NCBI GenBank assembly: GCA_017517925.1
Contig: JAFWXS010000028.1
Span: forward strand, 1 to 45,894
Direction of reading: 5' to 3'
From: Bacteroidaceae bacterium
Lineage (GTDB): Bacteria > Bacteroidota > Bacteroidia > Bacteroidales > Bacteroidaceae
Length of the DNA stretch: 45,894 bases
Shown: piece by piece, positions 7,981 to 15,137 of the stretch
How positions within the stretch are numbered: the first letter of the stretch is position 1
How the letters are laid out: the number at the start of each line of letters is the position of its first letter
The notes under the pieces: generated by a model
Databases searched by the model: none
Seen by the model: only the letters and a program-made list of their open reading frames with translations
What the model was told of the DNA's origin: nothing
Made by a program: the position numbers and the translations under genes

Positions 7981-8589
7981 TGAAACACCTCTTCACTTTA
8001 GCATCCTATGCGCAATGTTTGTCAGTTGCCAGTGCAAGCAAGAACCTACACAAACCAAAGAAAACCAAGTTGTCAATACCATCATGACGCGCCGAAGCAT
8101 CCGCAAGTACCAAGCCGTAGCGCGAGACACCATGGATCTCATCCTGCAGTGCGGCATCAACGCCCCCAACGGACAAAACAAGCAGTCATGGGAGGTTAGG
8201 GTAGTGGACAGCCCCGTACTCCTCGATGCCATGCGCGACGCCATGGTATAGGGACACCCCGACATGCCTGCCGACATGGTACGCGGCTGCTTTCGCGGAG
8301 CCCCCACGATGGTCTTCATCGCCCGTGACCCCAGCTACGACTTCAGCGCCTACGACTGCGGCCTTTTGGCCGAGAACATGGTGCTCTCCATCTGGTCTGT
8401 GGGCATCAGTTCCATCTGTCTTGGCAGCCCCGTGCGCTTCCTCACCGACAATGACGTATGCCGCCCCTGATTGATAAGCTTGGCTTCAGCGAGGGCTACG
8501 AGCTCAGCCTTTGCGTAGGGTTCGGCTATCCCGATGAGACACCTGCTGCCAAGCCACGTGACTGGGGCAAGGTGAAGTATGTTGACTGA
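7981..8589 (+). pseudogene. Nitroreductase-family lipoprotein, broken by three lesions
   Basis: Read across frames, the remnant encodes a lipoprotein-type signal (MKHLFTL, then S-I-L-C-A-M-F-V-S-C) followed by a nitroreductase domain (M-T-R-R-S-I-R-K-Y-Q, I-N-A-P-N-G-Q-N-K-Q-S-W-E-V, A-Y-D-C-G-L-L-A-E-N-M). It ends L-G-F-S-E-G-Y-E-L-S-L-C-V-G-F-G-Y-P. Three lesions are visible: a frameshift near 7996-8005 in the signal peptide, an in-frame TAG at 8249-8251 (probably from CAG), and a frameshift near 8466-8475, after which the last 38 codons continue in another frame to the TGA at 8587-8589. Intact relatives are FMN-dependent NAD(P)H oxidoreductases. Sequencing error cannot explain all three lesions easily. 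Confidence 0.88.
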
Positions 8590-8702
8590 TATTATAATTC
8601 CAAAGGCGACCGTTCTTGGAAAAGCCAAGCGCAAGTTTACCTGTTGATTGCTTTTCCAATACATAATTAAACATAATACCGATTATATAACAAATTAAAA
8701 CC

Positions 8703-8710
8703 TATATTTG
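8703..8710 (+). promoter_or_regulatory. -7 box before the 8741 gene
   Basis: TATATTTG matches TAnnTTTG, 30 bp before the ATG. No clear -33 box is seen. Confidence 0.5.
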
Positions 8711-8740
8711 AGCCATAGAAAACAAAAACCTTGTTAATCT

Positions 8741-9199
8741 ATGGCTCTTAAAATTAAAGTTACTTACACCAAGACCAGCAACTTGCGCTTTCCATACCAA
8801 GTGAAAACGCAGTGCTGGAAGTTCAATTTCAGCAACCAGCGTGACGCGTCCCGATTTGCAAAGAAAAGGACACGCGACTTGAATAACCTCTATTTGAGCG
8901 TATTGGATGCATACACCGAGGCCGTTATGCTGGTTATGTCGCGCGACCACCGAGAACTCGACCTTTCTCGCTATCTCGAAAATATACGCTATTTCATCGA
9001 AAATCCCGACTATCGCGAAGACCATGCGCGATGTGAGCGTATTTGCGCCAATGCCATAACTTCCCTTATTTATATATACAATAACTCATTGTATTGCAAA
9101 AGATTAGCAAAACAATGGGAAAGAACTTTCAATATCTACTTCTCGCAGATTGGTTCGCCCTTCTGCATGGGTTCGGTGTATATAACAAAATGCCGTTAA
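8741..9199 (+). CDS. Hypothetical protein, 152 aa
   Basis: I do not recognise a family. The protein is basic and rich in Arg, Tyr and Asn, with no signal peptide and no clear membrane helix. Its middle part (residues 40-100) looks helical. It begins MALKIKVTYTKTSNLRFPYQ and ends with two Cys-containing segments (Y-C-K-R-L and F-C-M-G-S). Support for a real gene is the plausible composition, the upstream -7 box at 8703-8710, and its position between a decayed gene and rpsP with no better reading on the other strand. It is less GC-rich than its neighbours, which may point to transfer or weak selection. Confidence 0.6.
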   Translation: MALKIKVTYTKTSNLRFPYQVKTQCWKFNFSNQRDASRFAKKRTRDLNNLYLSVLDAYTEAVMLVMSRDHRELDLSRYLENIRYFIENPDYREDHARCERICANAITSLIYIYNNSLYCKRLAKQWERTFNIYFSQIGSPFCMGSVYITKCR

Positions 9200-9379
9200 C
9201 GCTCGGCCTTCGGTCGCCTCTTGGATTTATTTAATACTTAACAATTCAAACTTTTTTGTCGTGTACAAAGGTAGTTATCTTTTGGGTAATCGTATTGAAG
9301 ATGGGAGAATTTGAAGAATAGAACTATAGAGGGAAATTTACATACATCGAATAAAGCGTGTGCTTTTACGGAATGAAAA
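9200..9379. other. Spacer before the rpsP promoter
   Basis: No gene or array is seen. A short GC-rich hairpin (CGGCC-TTCGGTCG, near 9204-9217) follows the 8741 gene and could help end its transcript. Confidence 0.4.
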
Positions 9380-9411
9380 TTTGGTTTTTCGCTCGATTTA
9401 TACTAATTTTG
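9380..9411 (+). promoter_or_regulatory. Promoter of rpsP
   Basis: A -33 box TTTG (9380-9383), a 20-bp spacer and a -7 box TAATTTTG (9404-9411) are present. The spacer contains CGCTC exactly 9 nt before the -7 box, as in the rsmA and tilS promoters. Confidence 0.82.
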
Positions 9412-9416
9412 CAGCC

Positions 9417-9435
9417 GCTAACACGAGATGTTAGC
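9417..9435 (+). promoter_or_regulatory. 5' hairpin in the rpsP leader
   Basis: GCTAACA (9417-9423) pairs perfectly with TGTTAGC (9429-9435) around the 5-nt loop CGAGA. The expected transcription start is within a few bases of 9417, so the hairpin would form the very 5' end of the mRNA. It may protect the transcript or act in autoregulation. Confidence 0.6.
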
Positions 9436-9470
9436 ACGTTCAAATCATTAACTAATTTAAAATTAACAAA

Positions 9471-10001
9471 ATGGCAACAAAAATCAGATTGCAGAGAAGA
9501 GGTCACAAGGACTACGCGTTCTACTCTATCGTAATTGCTGATGCAAGAGCTCCACGTGATGGAAAATTTATTGAAAAGATCGGTACTTACAACCCCAACA
9601 CCGATCCTGCCACAGTAGATTTGAATTTCGAGAGAGCAATGTATTGGGTTGGTGTAGGTGCTCAGCCTACTGACACTGCACGCAACATCCTTTCTCGTGA
9701 GGGTGTTTACATGATGAAGCACCTTCAGGGTGGCGTTAAGAAGGGCGCTTTCGACGAGGCTACTGCACAGGCTCGTTTCGAGGCTTGGAAGAGCAACAAG
9801 CAGGCTAACCTCGCCGCTATCGTAAGCAAGAATGAGCAGGCTAAGCGCGATGCAGCCAAGGCTGCTCTCGAAGCTGAGAAGAAGGTGAACGAGGCTATCG
9901 CCCAGAAGGTAGCTGAGAAGAAGGCTGCTGCTAAGATGGCAGAGGCTGAAGCTGCTGCCGAGGCTACAGCAGAAGGGGCTCCCGCTGCAGAAGAGGCATA
10001 A
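9471..10001 (+). CDS. rpsP: Ribosomal protein bS16 with long C-terminal tail
   Basis: The protein has 176 aa. Residues 1-80 are the bS16 domain ([20 protein letters not shown], then [12 protein letters not shown]), a component of the 30S subunit needed for its assembly. The remaining 95 residues are Ala/Glu/Lys-rich and likely helical, ending in an acidic Ala/Glu stretch. Long bS16 tails are usual in Bacteroidetes, whereas E. coli bS16 has only 82 aa. The gene is monocistronic, with a full promoter, a 5' hairpin and a strong terminator. Confidence 0.97.
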   Translation: MATKIRLQRRGHKDYAFYSIVIADARAPRDGKFIEKIGTYNPNTDPATVDLNFERAMYWVGVGAQPTDTARNILSREGVYMMKHLQGGVKKGAFDEATAQARFEAWKSNKQANLAAIVSKNEQAKRDAAKAALEAEKKVNEAIAQKVAEKKAAAKMAEAEAAAEATAEGAPAAEEA

Positions 10002-10024
10002 AGATTGGCTTCTACGCACGACAA

Positions 10025-10065
10025 AACAAGAAAAGGCTTTCCTTAGGGAAGGCCTTTTCTTGTTA
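10025..10065. terminator. Strong hairpin terminator after rpsP
   Basis: A nearly continuous 18-bp stem (arms starting AACAAGAAAAGG and ending CCTTTTCTTGTT) with a TTA loop lies 25-60 nt after the rpsP stop. The A-rich and T-rich ends allow termination in either direction. Confidence 0.85.
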
Positions 10066-10115
10066 TAATTATTGGGGGTACACTGCAGAATGAACAAAGT
10101 TTTCTGATTTTACTT

Positions 10116-10123
10116 TATCTTTG
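10116..10123 (+). promoter_or_regulatory. -7 box of dinB
   Basis: TATCTTTG matches TAnnTTTG, 25 bp before the dinB ATG. I see no obvious LexA-like dyad. Confidence 0.65.
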
Positions 10124-10148
10124 CAGTAGCAGAGCAATACACACCACT

Positions 10149-11240
10149 ATGACGGAGCGAAAAATCATACATATCGACATGGATGCCTTCTATGCATCGG
10201 TGGAGCAACGCGACAATCCCGAGCTGCGAGGACATCCCGTGGCCGTAGGTCATGCCGGGGAACGAGGCGTGGTATCGGCAGCAAGTTACGAAGCACGCAA
10301 GTATGGAGTGCGCTCGGCCATGGCATCACTCAAGGCCATGCGCCTATGCCCCGAATTGGTGTTTGTGCCGGGACGCATGGAGGTATATAAAGAGGTGTCG
10401 GACCAGATACATGAGATATTCCGCGAATATACCGATATAATAGAGCCTTTAGCATTGGACGAAGCGTTCCTCGATGTCACGGACAACAAGAAGGGCATGC
10501 CTCTCGCCATAGACATTGCCCACGAGATAAAACGGAGGATACGCGAGGAGCTGGGATTGGTGGCCTCGGCAGGCGTGTCATACAACAAGTTTCTCGCCAA
10601 GATAGCCTCGGACTACCGCAAGCCCGATGGATTGTGTACCATTCATCCCGACCATGCGCTTGACTTCATAGCTCGACTGCCCATAGAGAGTTTCTGGGGC
10701 GTGGGCAAGGTGACGGCACGGCGGATGCATGCTCTGGGCATACACAATGGAAAAGACTTGCGCGAGTGGTCTATCGACGGACTCACACGTGAGTTTGGAA
10801 AGATGGGAAAGCTTTACTATGACTTTTCGAGAGGAATTGACCTGAGGTCTGTGGATGCAGTGCGAGTGAGAAAATCCATTGGCTGCGAGCGTACCTTGGA
10901 GCACGACATTCATACCCGGGCAGCCGTGATTGTGGAACTGTACCATACGGCCGAAGAACTCATACGCCGACTGAAGGAGAAGGACTTCCGTGGCAATACG
11001 TTGACGCTGAAGATAAAGTTTAACGACTTCACACAGATTACGCGCAGCATCACCCAAGACAAGGAATTGACGCGCATGAAAGTGATACTGCCTTTAGCCA
11101 AGCGCCTGATCGCCGAAGTGGAGTACCACAATCATCCCATACGGCTCATCGGGCTGTCGGTATCAAACCCACGCGACGAAGAGGACGACGGCACACGCCA
11201 TAGCACATGGGAGCAGCTATCGCTGGAGTTTGATGAGTAA
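10149..11240 (+). CDS. dinB: DNA polymerase IV (Y-family)
   Basis: The protein has 363 aa, a normal Pol IV length. It starts MTERKIIHIDMDAFYASVEQ, with the first metal ligand Asp10. The second catalytic pair is in L-A-L-D-E-A-F-L-D-V-T (Asp104, Glu105). The palm and fingers segments G-V-V-S-A-A-S-Y-E-A-R-K-Y-G-V and V-S-Y-N-K-F-L-A-K-I-A-S-D follow, then the helix-hairpin-helix thumb region W-G-V-G-K-V-T and the little finger. It performs error-prone translesion synthesis. It has its own promoter and converges with the XRE-type gene downstream, with 12 bp between the stops. Confidence 0.96.
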   Translation: MTERKIIHIDMDAFYASVEQRDNPELRGHPVAVGHAGERGVVSAASYEARKYGVRSAMASLKAMRLCPELVFVPGRMEVYKEVSDQIHEIFREYTDIIEPLALDEAFLDVTDNKKGMPLAIDIAHEIKRRIREELGLVASAGVSYNKFLAKIASDYRKPDGLCTIHPDHALDFIARLPIESFWGVGKVTARRMHALGIHNGKDLREWSIDGLTREFGKMGKLYYDFSRGIDLRSVDAVRVRKSIGCERTLEHDIHTRAAVIVELYHTAEELIRRLKEKDFRGNTLTLKIKFNDFTQITRSITQDKELTRMKVILPLAKRLIAEVEYHNHPIRLIGLSVSNPRDEEDDGTRHSTWEQLSLEFDE

Positions 11241-11252
11241 TAAGCTCACCGA

Positions 11253-11837
11253 TCAAAGCCCCTTAAACGTCTCATACGTGCCGTCATCGAAGAAAATTTT
11301 TATTTCGACGATTTTTCGTTGCAAAGATTTTCGAGCATATTCAATCTGTGTATCAGAGAGATAAGGCGCTTTGGGGGGTGTTTGAAGTGGCATTTCCTTG
11401 CGATTTTTCGCAGCACCTGTACTCTCGGTCGCAAATACGGCATTCTCAGCGAATAATTCGCCTTGGCGAAAACGTGCTTGGGGCTGCCCGACAGTAGCAG
11501 ATGAGGAGGGAGTTGCCTGTGCCTCCTGTTGATAGGCCGACTGACCTGATTGCAAGAACAGATCATCGGCAGTGACATCAGCCAAGCGGTCTTCTAACAA
11601 TGTTCCATTAGGATAGTCGGCCACAGCATCGCCCTCATACGAACCCATACCATCGAGAAGCCACAGGATATTGATTTTAGGGAATGCCTGATGTATCTTC
11701 ATTACTACCTCCATGCTCGGATTGTTGCGCCCGGCAAGGATATGCGACAAGGTGGGGCGGTTTACTCCTATATAATCGGCAAACTGGCTTTGCCCCATAC
11801 CCTCACGCTCAATGATTTCTTTAATACGCTCTCTCAT
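11253..11837 (-). CDS. XRE-family helix-turn-helix regulator
   Basis: The protein has 194 aa. Residues 1-60 form an XRE-type HTH (G-M-G-Q-S-Q-F-A-D-Y-I-G-V-N-R-P-T-L-S-H-I), followed by N-I-L-W-L-L-D-G-M-G, a pattern common in Bacteroides regulators of this type. The middle (80-140) is low-complexity, rich in Gln, Ala and Ser. The C-terminal 40 residues (Y-L-S-D-T-Q-I-E-Y-A-R-K) form a conserved tail of unknown role. The target is unknown. It has its own promoter in the AT-rich spacer towards dnaB, and autoregulation is possible. Confidence 0.85.
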   Translation of the reverse strand: MRERIKEIIEREGMGQSQFADYIGVNRPTLSHILAGRNNPSMEVVMKIHQAFPKINILWLLDGMGSYEGDAVADYPNGTLLEDRLADVTADDLFLQSGQSAYQQEAQATPSSSATVGQPQARFRQGELFAENAVFATESTGAAKNRKEMPLQTPPKAPYLSDTQIEYARKSLQRKIVEIKIFFDDGTYETFKGL

Positions 11838-11877
11838 CCGTTTATTTTGTGAAATTTTCGTGTTTCTAACGACATTA

Positions 11878-11909
11878 CAAAGGTAACCATTTTTGATTAC
11901 ATTTGCAAT
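11878..11909 (-). promoter_or_regulatory. Promoter of the XRE-family gene
   Basis: On the minus strand the -7 box is TACCTTTG (11878-11885), and ATTG (11906-11909) fits the -33 box with a 20-bp spacer. Confidence 0.7.
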
Positions 11910-12468
11910 TTATATTTATAAATAAAGAAATACCCTCCTAATCCAAGATGGTTATACAAATGTAAACACATAAAGTCCATATAGTTTCTATTCCTTTAAA
12001 TTAGGCATACAAATCACTTATATATTTCATTCATTTCGCTGATATACAAAGAAATATAACAACATTAAATCTTGTATATAGCGCTAAAAACTCAATTATT
12101 CAAGAATATGCGGCAATTCCTATAAACAACTTTAATAAAAGATGTAGAACTATATTGATAATCTTATTATTATGCAAATAAAATAAGGTAAAACGTATCA
12201 TGCATAAAAAAAGAGGACAATGCATTCACATAATTGTATACTTTGTCATATAACCATAAACAGCACTGTAAAGAATAGTGAACTGCTCCCCTATCCTATT
12301 CATGGTTTACATAAATAATATTAGCGATAAGTTCTGTTTGTAACTCATCTTTTTCTCGTGAAGATTCTGTTTGTTAACAGACGGAGCACTCCATAGCATC
12401 CTATTACACAAATTCTGCGAGAATCGCATATTTGCGTACTAAAGTACAGAAAAAAGTATAAAACGCAA

Positions 12469-12496
12469 GGATTTGCCACTAAAAAGCAGCAAATCC
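12469..12496 (-). terminator. Hairpin downstream of dnaB (second)
   Basis: GGATTTGC (12469-12476) and GCAAATCC (12489-12496) are perfect inverted arms. On the minus strand the hairpin is followed by a T-rich run (12449-12466), so it is the better terminator candidate for dnaB. Confidence 0.55.
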
Positions 12497-12517
12497 CCGT
12501 CTATTGAACTTGTATAC

Positions 12518-12542
12518 AATGGATTAACACCAAAAATCCATT
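12518..12542 (-). terminator. Hairpin downstream of dnaB (first)
   Basis: AATGGATT (12518-12525) and AATCCATT (12535-12542) are perfect inverted arms, 26 nt after the dnaB stop. No T-run follows, so it may be a stability hairpin. Confidence 0.5.
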
Positions 12543-12567
12543 ATCGTAAAAATATAGCGTTTCGTTT

Positions 12568-14148
12568 TTAGAACGGCATATCCTCCGCTACCCCTCCCAT
12601 CGGGAACGGATTGCTCGGAGCTACAGGAGGTGGAACAGGAGGCATACCGATATATTGATCATTGCCATTGGGCTGATGACGATTGCGGTTGTTCATCTTA
12701 GAGCCCAACACAGCATCCTTGGGCAGCGGAGCCAAGCTCTCGTCTTCGAGGTTCTGGAAACGGGCAAACTGACCGACGAAGCGGAGACGCACATCCCCTA
12801 CCGCACCATTACGATGCTTGGCAATGATAATTTCGGCCACACCATGGAGGTCGTTGCCCTTCTCGTCCTGATATATCTTATAGTACTCGGGACGGTGGAT
12901 GAAGCACACCATGTCGGCATCCTGCTCGATGGCTCCCGACTCACGCAGATCGCTCAGTTGTGGTCGCTTACCCTCGATACCTTCACGGCTCTCCACACCA
13001 CGATTGAGCTGGCTGAGCGCGATGATAGGTATGTTGAGTTCCTTGGCCAATCCCTTGAGCGAACGCGAGATGGTGCTTACCTCCTCCTGACGGCTGCCGA
13101 ACGCAGCCCCCGAAGCATTCATCAGCTGCAGGTAGTCGATGATGATGAGCTTCACACCGTGCTCACGCACCAAGCGGCGTGCCTTCGTGCGCAATTCAAA
13201 GATGGAGAGCGAGGGGGTGTCATCTACATAGAGCGGTGCATCTACCAGAGCCGTGAGGTTGCTGTCGAGCTGACCCCACTCATAGGGAGCGAGCTGACCG
13301 CTCTTGATCTTCTCACCCGAGATTTCACACACGTTACAGATGAGACGGTTTACCAACTGCACATTGCTCATCTCGAGCGAGAACATGGCTACCGGCTCGC
13401 GATTGTTCACAGCAATGTTCTTGGCCATCGAAAGCACGAAAGCAGTCTTACCCATCGCCGGACGGGCAGCAATGATAACTAAGTCGGAGTTTTGCCAACC
13501 CGAAGTATACTTATCCAGTTCGTAGAAGCCCGTGGAGAGTCCGCTCAATCCCGAATCACGCGAAGCCGCAACCTTCAACTGGTCGTAAGCCTGCTGGATG
13601 ACGGGGTTGATTTGCGTGTAGTCCTTCTTCATGTTCTGCTGAGAGATGGTAAAGAGTTTGCTCTCGGCCTCCTGCATCAAGTCATCCACATCTTGGGTCT
13701 CATCGAACGCCTTGGTCTGGATGCTGCTTGTAAAGGTGATGAGCTCGCGGGCGAGAAACTTCTGCGCTATGATGCGGGCATGGTACTCGATATGTGCTGA
13801 TGAATTCACCCTACCCGCCAACTGGGCGATGTAGACAGGGCCGCCCACCTCCTCCAGTTCGCCCGTAGAGCGCAACTGCTCTGCCACGGTGAGCATATCG
13901 ATAGGTTTCTGCCCTATTGCCAAGGTCTGTATCGCCTTGTAGAGCAACTGGTGGCGGTGTTCATAGAAAGACTCAGGCTTGAGAATCTCGCTGATGAGCG
14001 GATATGCATCCTTCTCTATCATCAAAGCACCCAGCACGGCCGCTTCGAGTTCTGGAGCTTGCGGTTGCAAGTGTCCATAGTCATCGGTCTGCTTTGTCGT
14101 ACGTGCAGTAGCCGTTCTTCGGGGTTGTCGGGTTGGTGTTGTTGCCAT
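12568..14148 (-). CDS. dnaB: Replicative DNA helicase DnaB
   Basis: The protein has 526 aa. The N-terminal domain (residues 30-130; P-Q-A-P-E-L-E-A-A-V-L-G-A-L-M) mediates hexamer and primase contacts. A linker helix follows, then the RecA-like ATPase domain with Walker A A-R-P-A-M-G-K-T-A (about 226-234) and Walker B L-I-I-I-D-Y-L-Q-L-M. The R-E-S-G-A-I-E-Q-D-A-D motif, typical of DnaB, comes further on. The C-terminal 60 residues are a Pro/Asn/Gly-rich tail. DnaB unwinds the parental duplex at the fork. No intein is present. The gene is monocistronic with a promoter at 14191-14198. Confidence 0.97.
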   Translation of the reverse strand: MATTPTRQPRRTATARTTKQTDDYGHLQPQAPELEAAVLGALMIEKDAYPLISEILKPESFYEHRHQLLYKAIQTLAIGQKPIDMLTVAEQLRSTGELEEVGGPVYIAQLAGRVNSSAHIEYHARIIAQKFLARELITFTSSIQTKAFDETQDVDDLMQEAESKLFTISQQNMKKDYTQINPVIQQAYDQLKVAASRDSGLSGLSTGFYELDKYTSGWQNSDLVIIAARPAMGKTAFVLSMAKNIAVNNREPVAMFSLEMSNVQLVNRLICNVCEISGEKIKSGQLAPYEWGQLDSNLTALVDAPLYVDDTPSLSIFELRTKARRLVREHGVKLIIIDYLQLMNASGAAFGSRQEEVSTISRSLKGLAKELNIPIIALSQLNRGVESREGIEGKRPQLSDLRESGAIEQDADMVCFIHRPEYYKIYQDEKGNDLHGVAEIIIAKHRNGAVGDVRLRFVGQFARFQNLEDESLAPLPKDAVLGSKMNNRNRHQPNGNDQYIGMPPVPPPVAPSNPFPMGGVAEDMPF

Positions 14149-14190
14149 GTCTTGAATTTATGGTTTTGTCATATTTTCTTTGATCGATGG

Positions 14191-14198
14191 CAAAAGTA
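14191..14198 (-). promoter_or_regulatory. -7 box of dnaB
   Basis: The minus strand reads TACTTTTG, matching TAnnTTTG, 42 bp upstream of the dnaB ATG. Confidence 0.65.
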
Positions 14199-14447
14199 CA
14201 CAAAAGGTCCCGTATAGAAAAAGATTCTTCGTTGAAGTTTTCCACATTTTTTCCACCATGCTGGTTGATGATATATCACTCCACCTTTGCAATTTATCAA
14301 GATAGCACATCAGCCCGATATGTAATCTCCTTTTTCGAGCAATAAATAGTACTTATCGCAATAGAAAGTTGTCTCATAGCCTTTCAACGTTCCTATTGTA
14401 ATGAAAATAATACTCCTTTATATGTAGACGCTAATTGGAAAAAGTAT

Positions 14448-14455
14448 TACTTTTG
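14448..14455 (+). promoter_or_regulatory. -7 box of tsaC
   Basis: TACTTTTG matches TAnnTTTG, 29 bp before the tsaC ATG. Confidence 0.65.
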
Positions 14456-14484
14456 CAGCATAATGTACAACATATAGAATAGAT

Positions 14485-15060
14485 ATGAACGAACAGTATA
14501 GAGAGGAGATACGCCGCGCATGCGACGTACTCTACCAAGGCGGTGTGATACTCTACCCTACCGACACGGTGTGGGGCATAGGCTGCGATGCCACCAACGA
14601 AGAGGCCGTGCGGCGCGTATATGAGATAAAGCAGCGCGTGGACAACAAGGCCATGCTGGTGCTCGTGGATAGCGACGTTAAGGTAGACTTCTATGTCCGC
14701 GAAGTGCCTCCCGTGGCATGGGACCTCATCAAACTGTCCACCAAGCCCCTCACCGTCATCTATGACGGGGCACGCAACCTGGCCACCAACCTCGTAGGCG
14801 AAGATGGCAGCGTAGGCATACGCGTCACCCGCGAAGAGTTCAGCAAACAACTGTGCTTCCGCTTCCGCAAAGCCATTGTGTCTACCTCGGCCAACATCAG
14901 CGGACAGCCCGCACCGCGCTGCTTTGCCGAGATAAGCGACGAGATACGACAGGCGGTAGACTACATTGTGGGCGTACGACAAAACGAACCTGCAGGTGCG
15001 GCCCCATCAAGCATCATCAAGTTGGGGGCACATGGAGAGGTTAAGGTGATACGGGAGTGA
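14485..15060 (+). CDS. tsaC: Threonylcarbamoyl-AMP synthase (Sua5/YciO/YrdC family)
   Basis: The protein has 191 aa, the length of the single-domain TsaC form without the Sua5 domain. Signatures include G-G-V-I-L-Y-P-T-D-T-V-W-G-I-G-C-D (19-35), Y-E-I-K-Q-R with the conserved K-x-R, and S-T-S-A-N-I-S-G. The enzyme makes threonylcarbamoyl-AMP from Thr, bicarbonate and ATP, the first step of t6A formation at position 37 of ANN-decoding tRNAs. YciO paralogues look similar, but the intact K-Q-R and S-T-S-A-N motifs favour TsaC. It has its own promoter and lies 77 bp before the PBP gene. Confidence 0.9.
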   Translation: MNEQYREEIRRACDVLYQGGVILYPTDTVWGIGCDATNEEAVRRVYEIKQRVDNKAMLVLVDSDVKVDFYVREVPPVAWDLIKLSTKPLTVIYDGARNLATNLVGEDGSVGIRVTREEFSKQLCFRFRKAIVSTSANISGQPAPRCFAEISDEIRQAVDYIVGVRQNEPAGAAPSSIIKLGAHGEVKVIRE

Positions 15061-15107
15061 ACACTCACTTTTAGGCCTTTTTTATACAACGATTGGATTA
15101 TTTATTG

Positions 15108-15115
15108 TACCTTTG
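15108..15115 (+). promoter_or_regulatory. -7 box of the class A PBP gene
   Basis: TACCTTTG matches TAnnTTTG. It lies inside a longer open frame beginning at 15093, which argues that translation starts at 15138 and not upstream. Confidence 0.7.
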
Positions 15116-15137
15116 CCAATCAATAACTTCTGAAATT

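Larger units (their letters stand above)
11910..12567. other. AT-rich intergenic region between dnaB and the XRE gene
   Basis: About 650 bp with no credible gene and very high A+T, clearly unlike the neighbouring coding DNA. It contains a second minus-strand -7-like box (11957-11964), a direct repeat TTCTGTTTGT (near 12337 and 12367) and two stable inverted repeats near the dnaB end. A small RNA gene is possible but not demonstrable here. Confidence 0.45.

Noticed and set aside
11910-12567. Replication origin beside dnaB
   Set aside because: The region is AT-rich but I see no cluster of DnaA boxes and no dnaA or dnaN nearby.
15093-15137. Upstream start for the class A PBP
   Set aside because: The extra 15 codons overlap the -7 box at 15108-15115 and do not resemble a PBP N-terminus.
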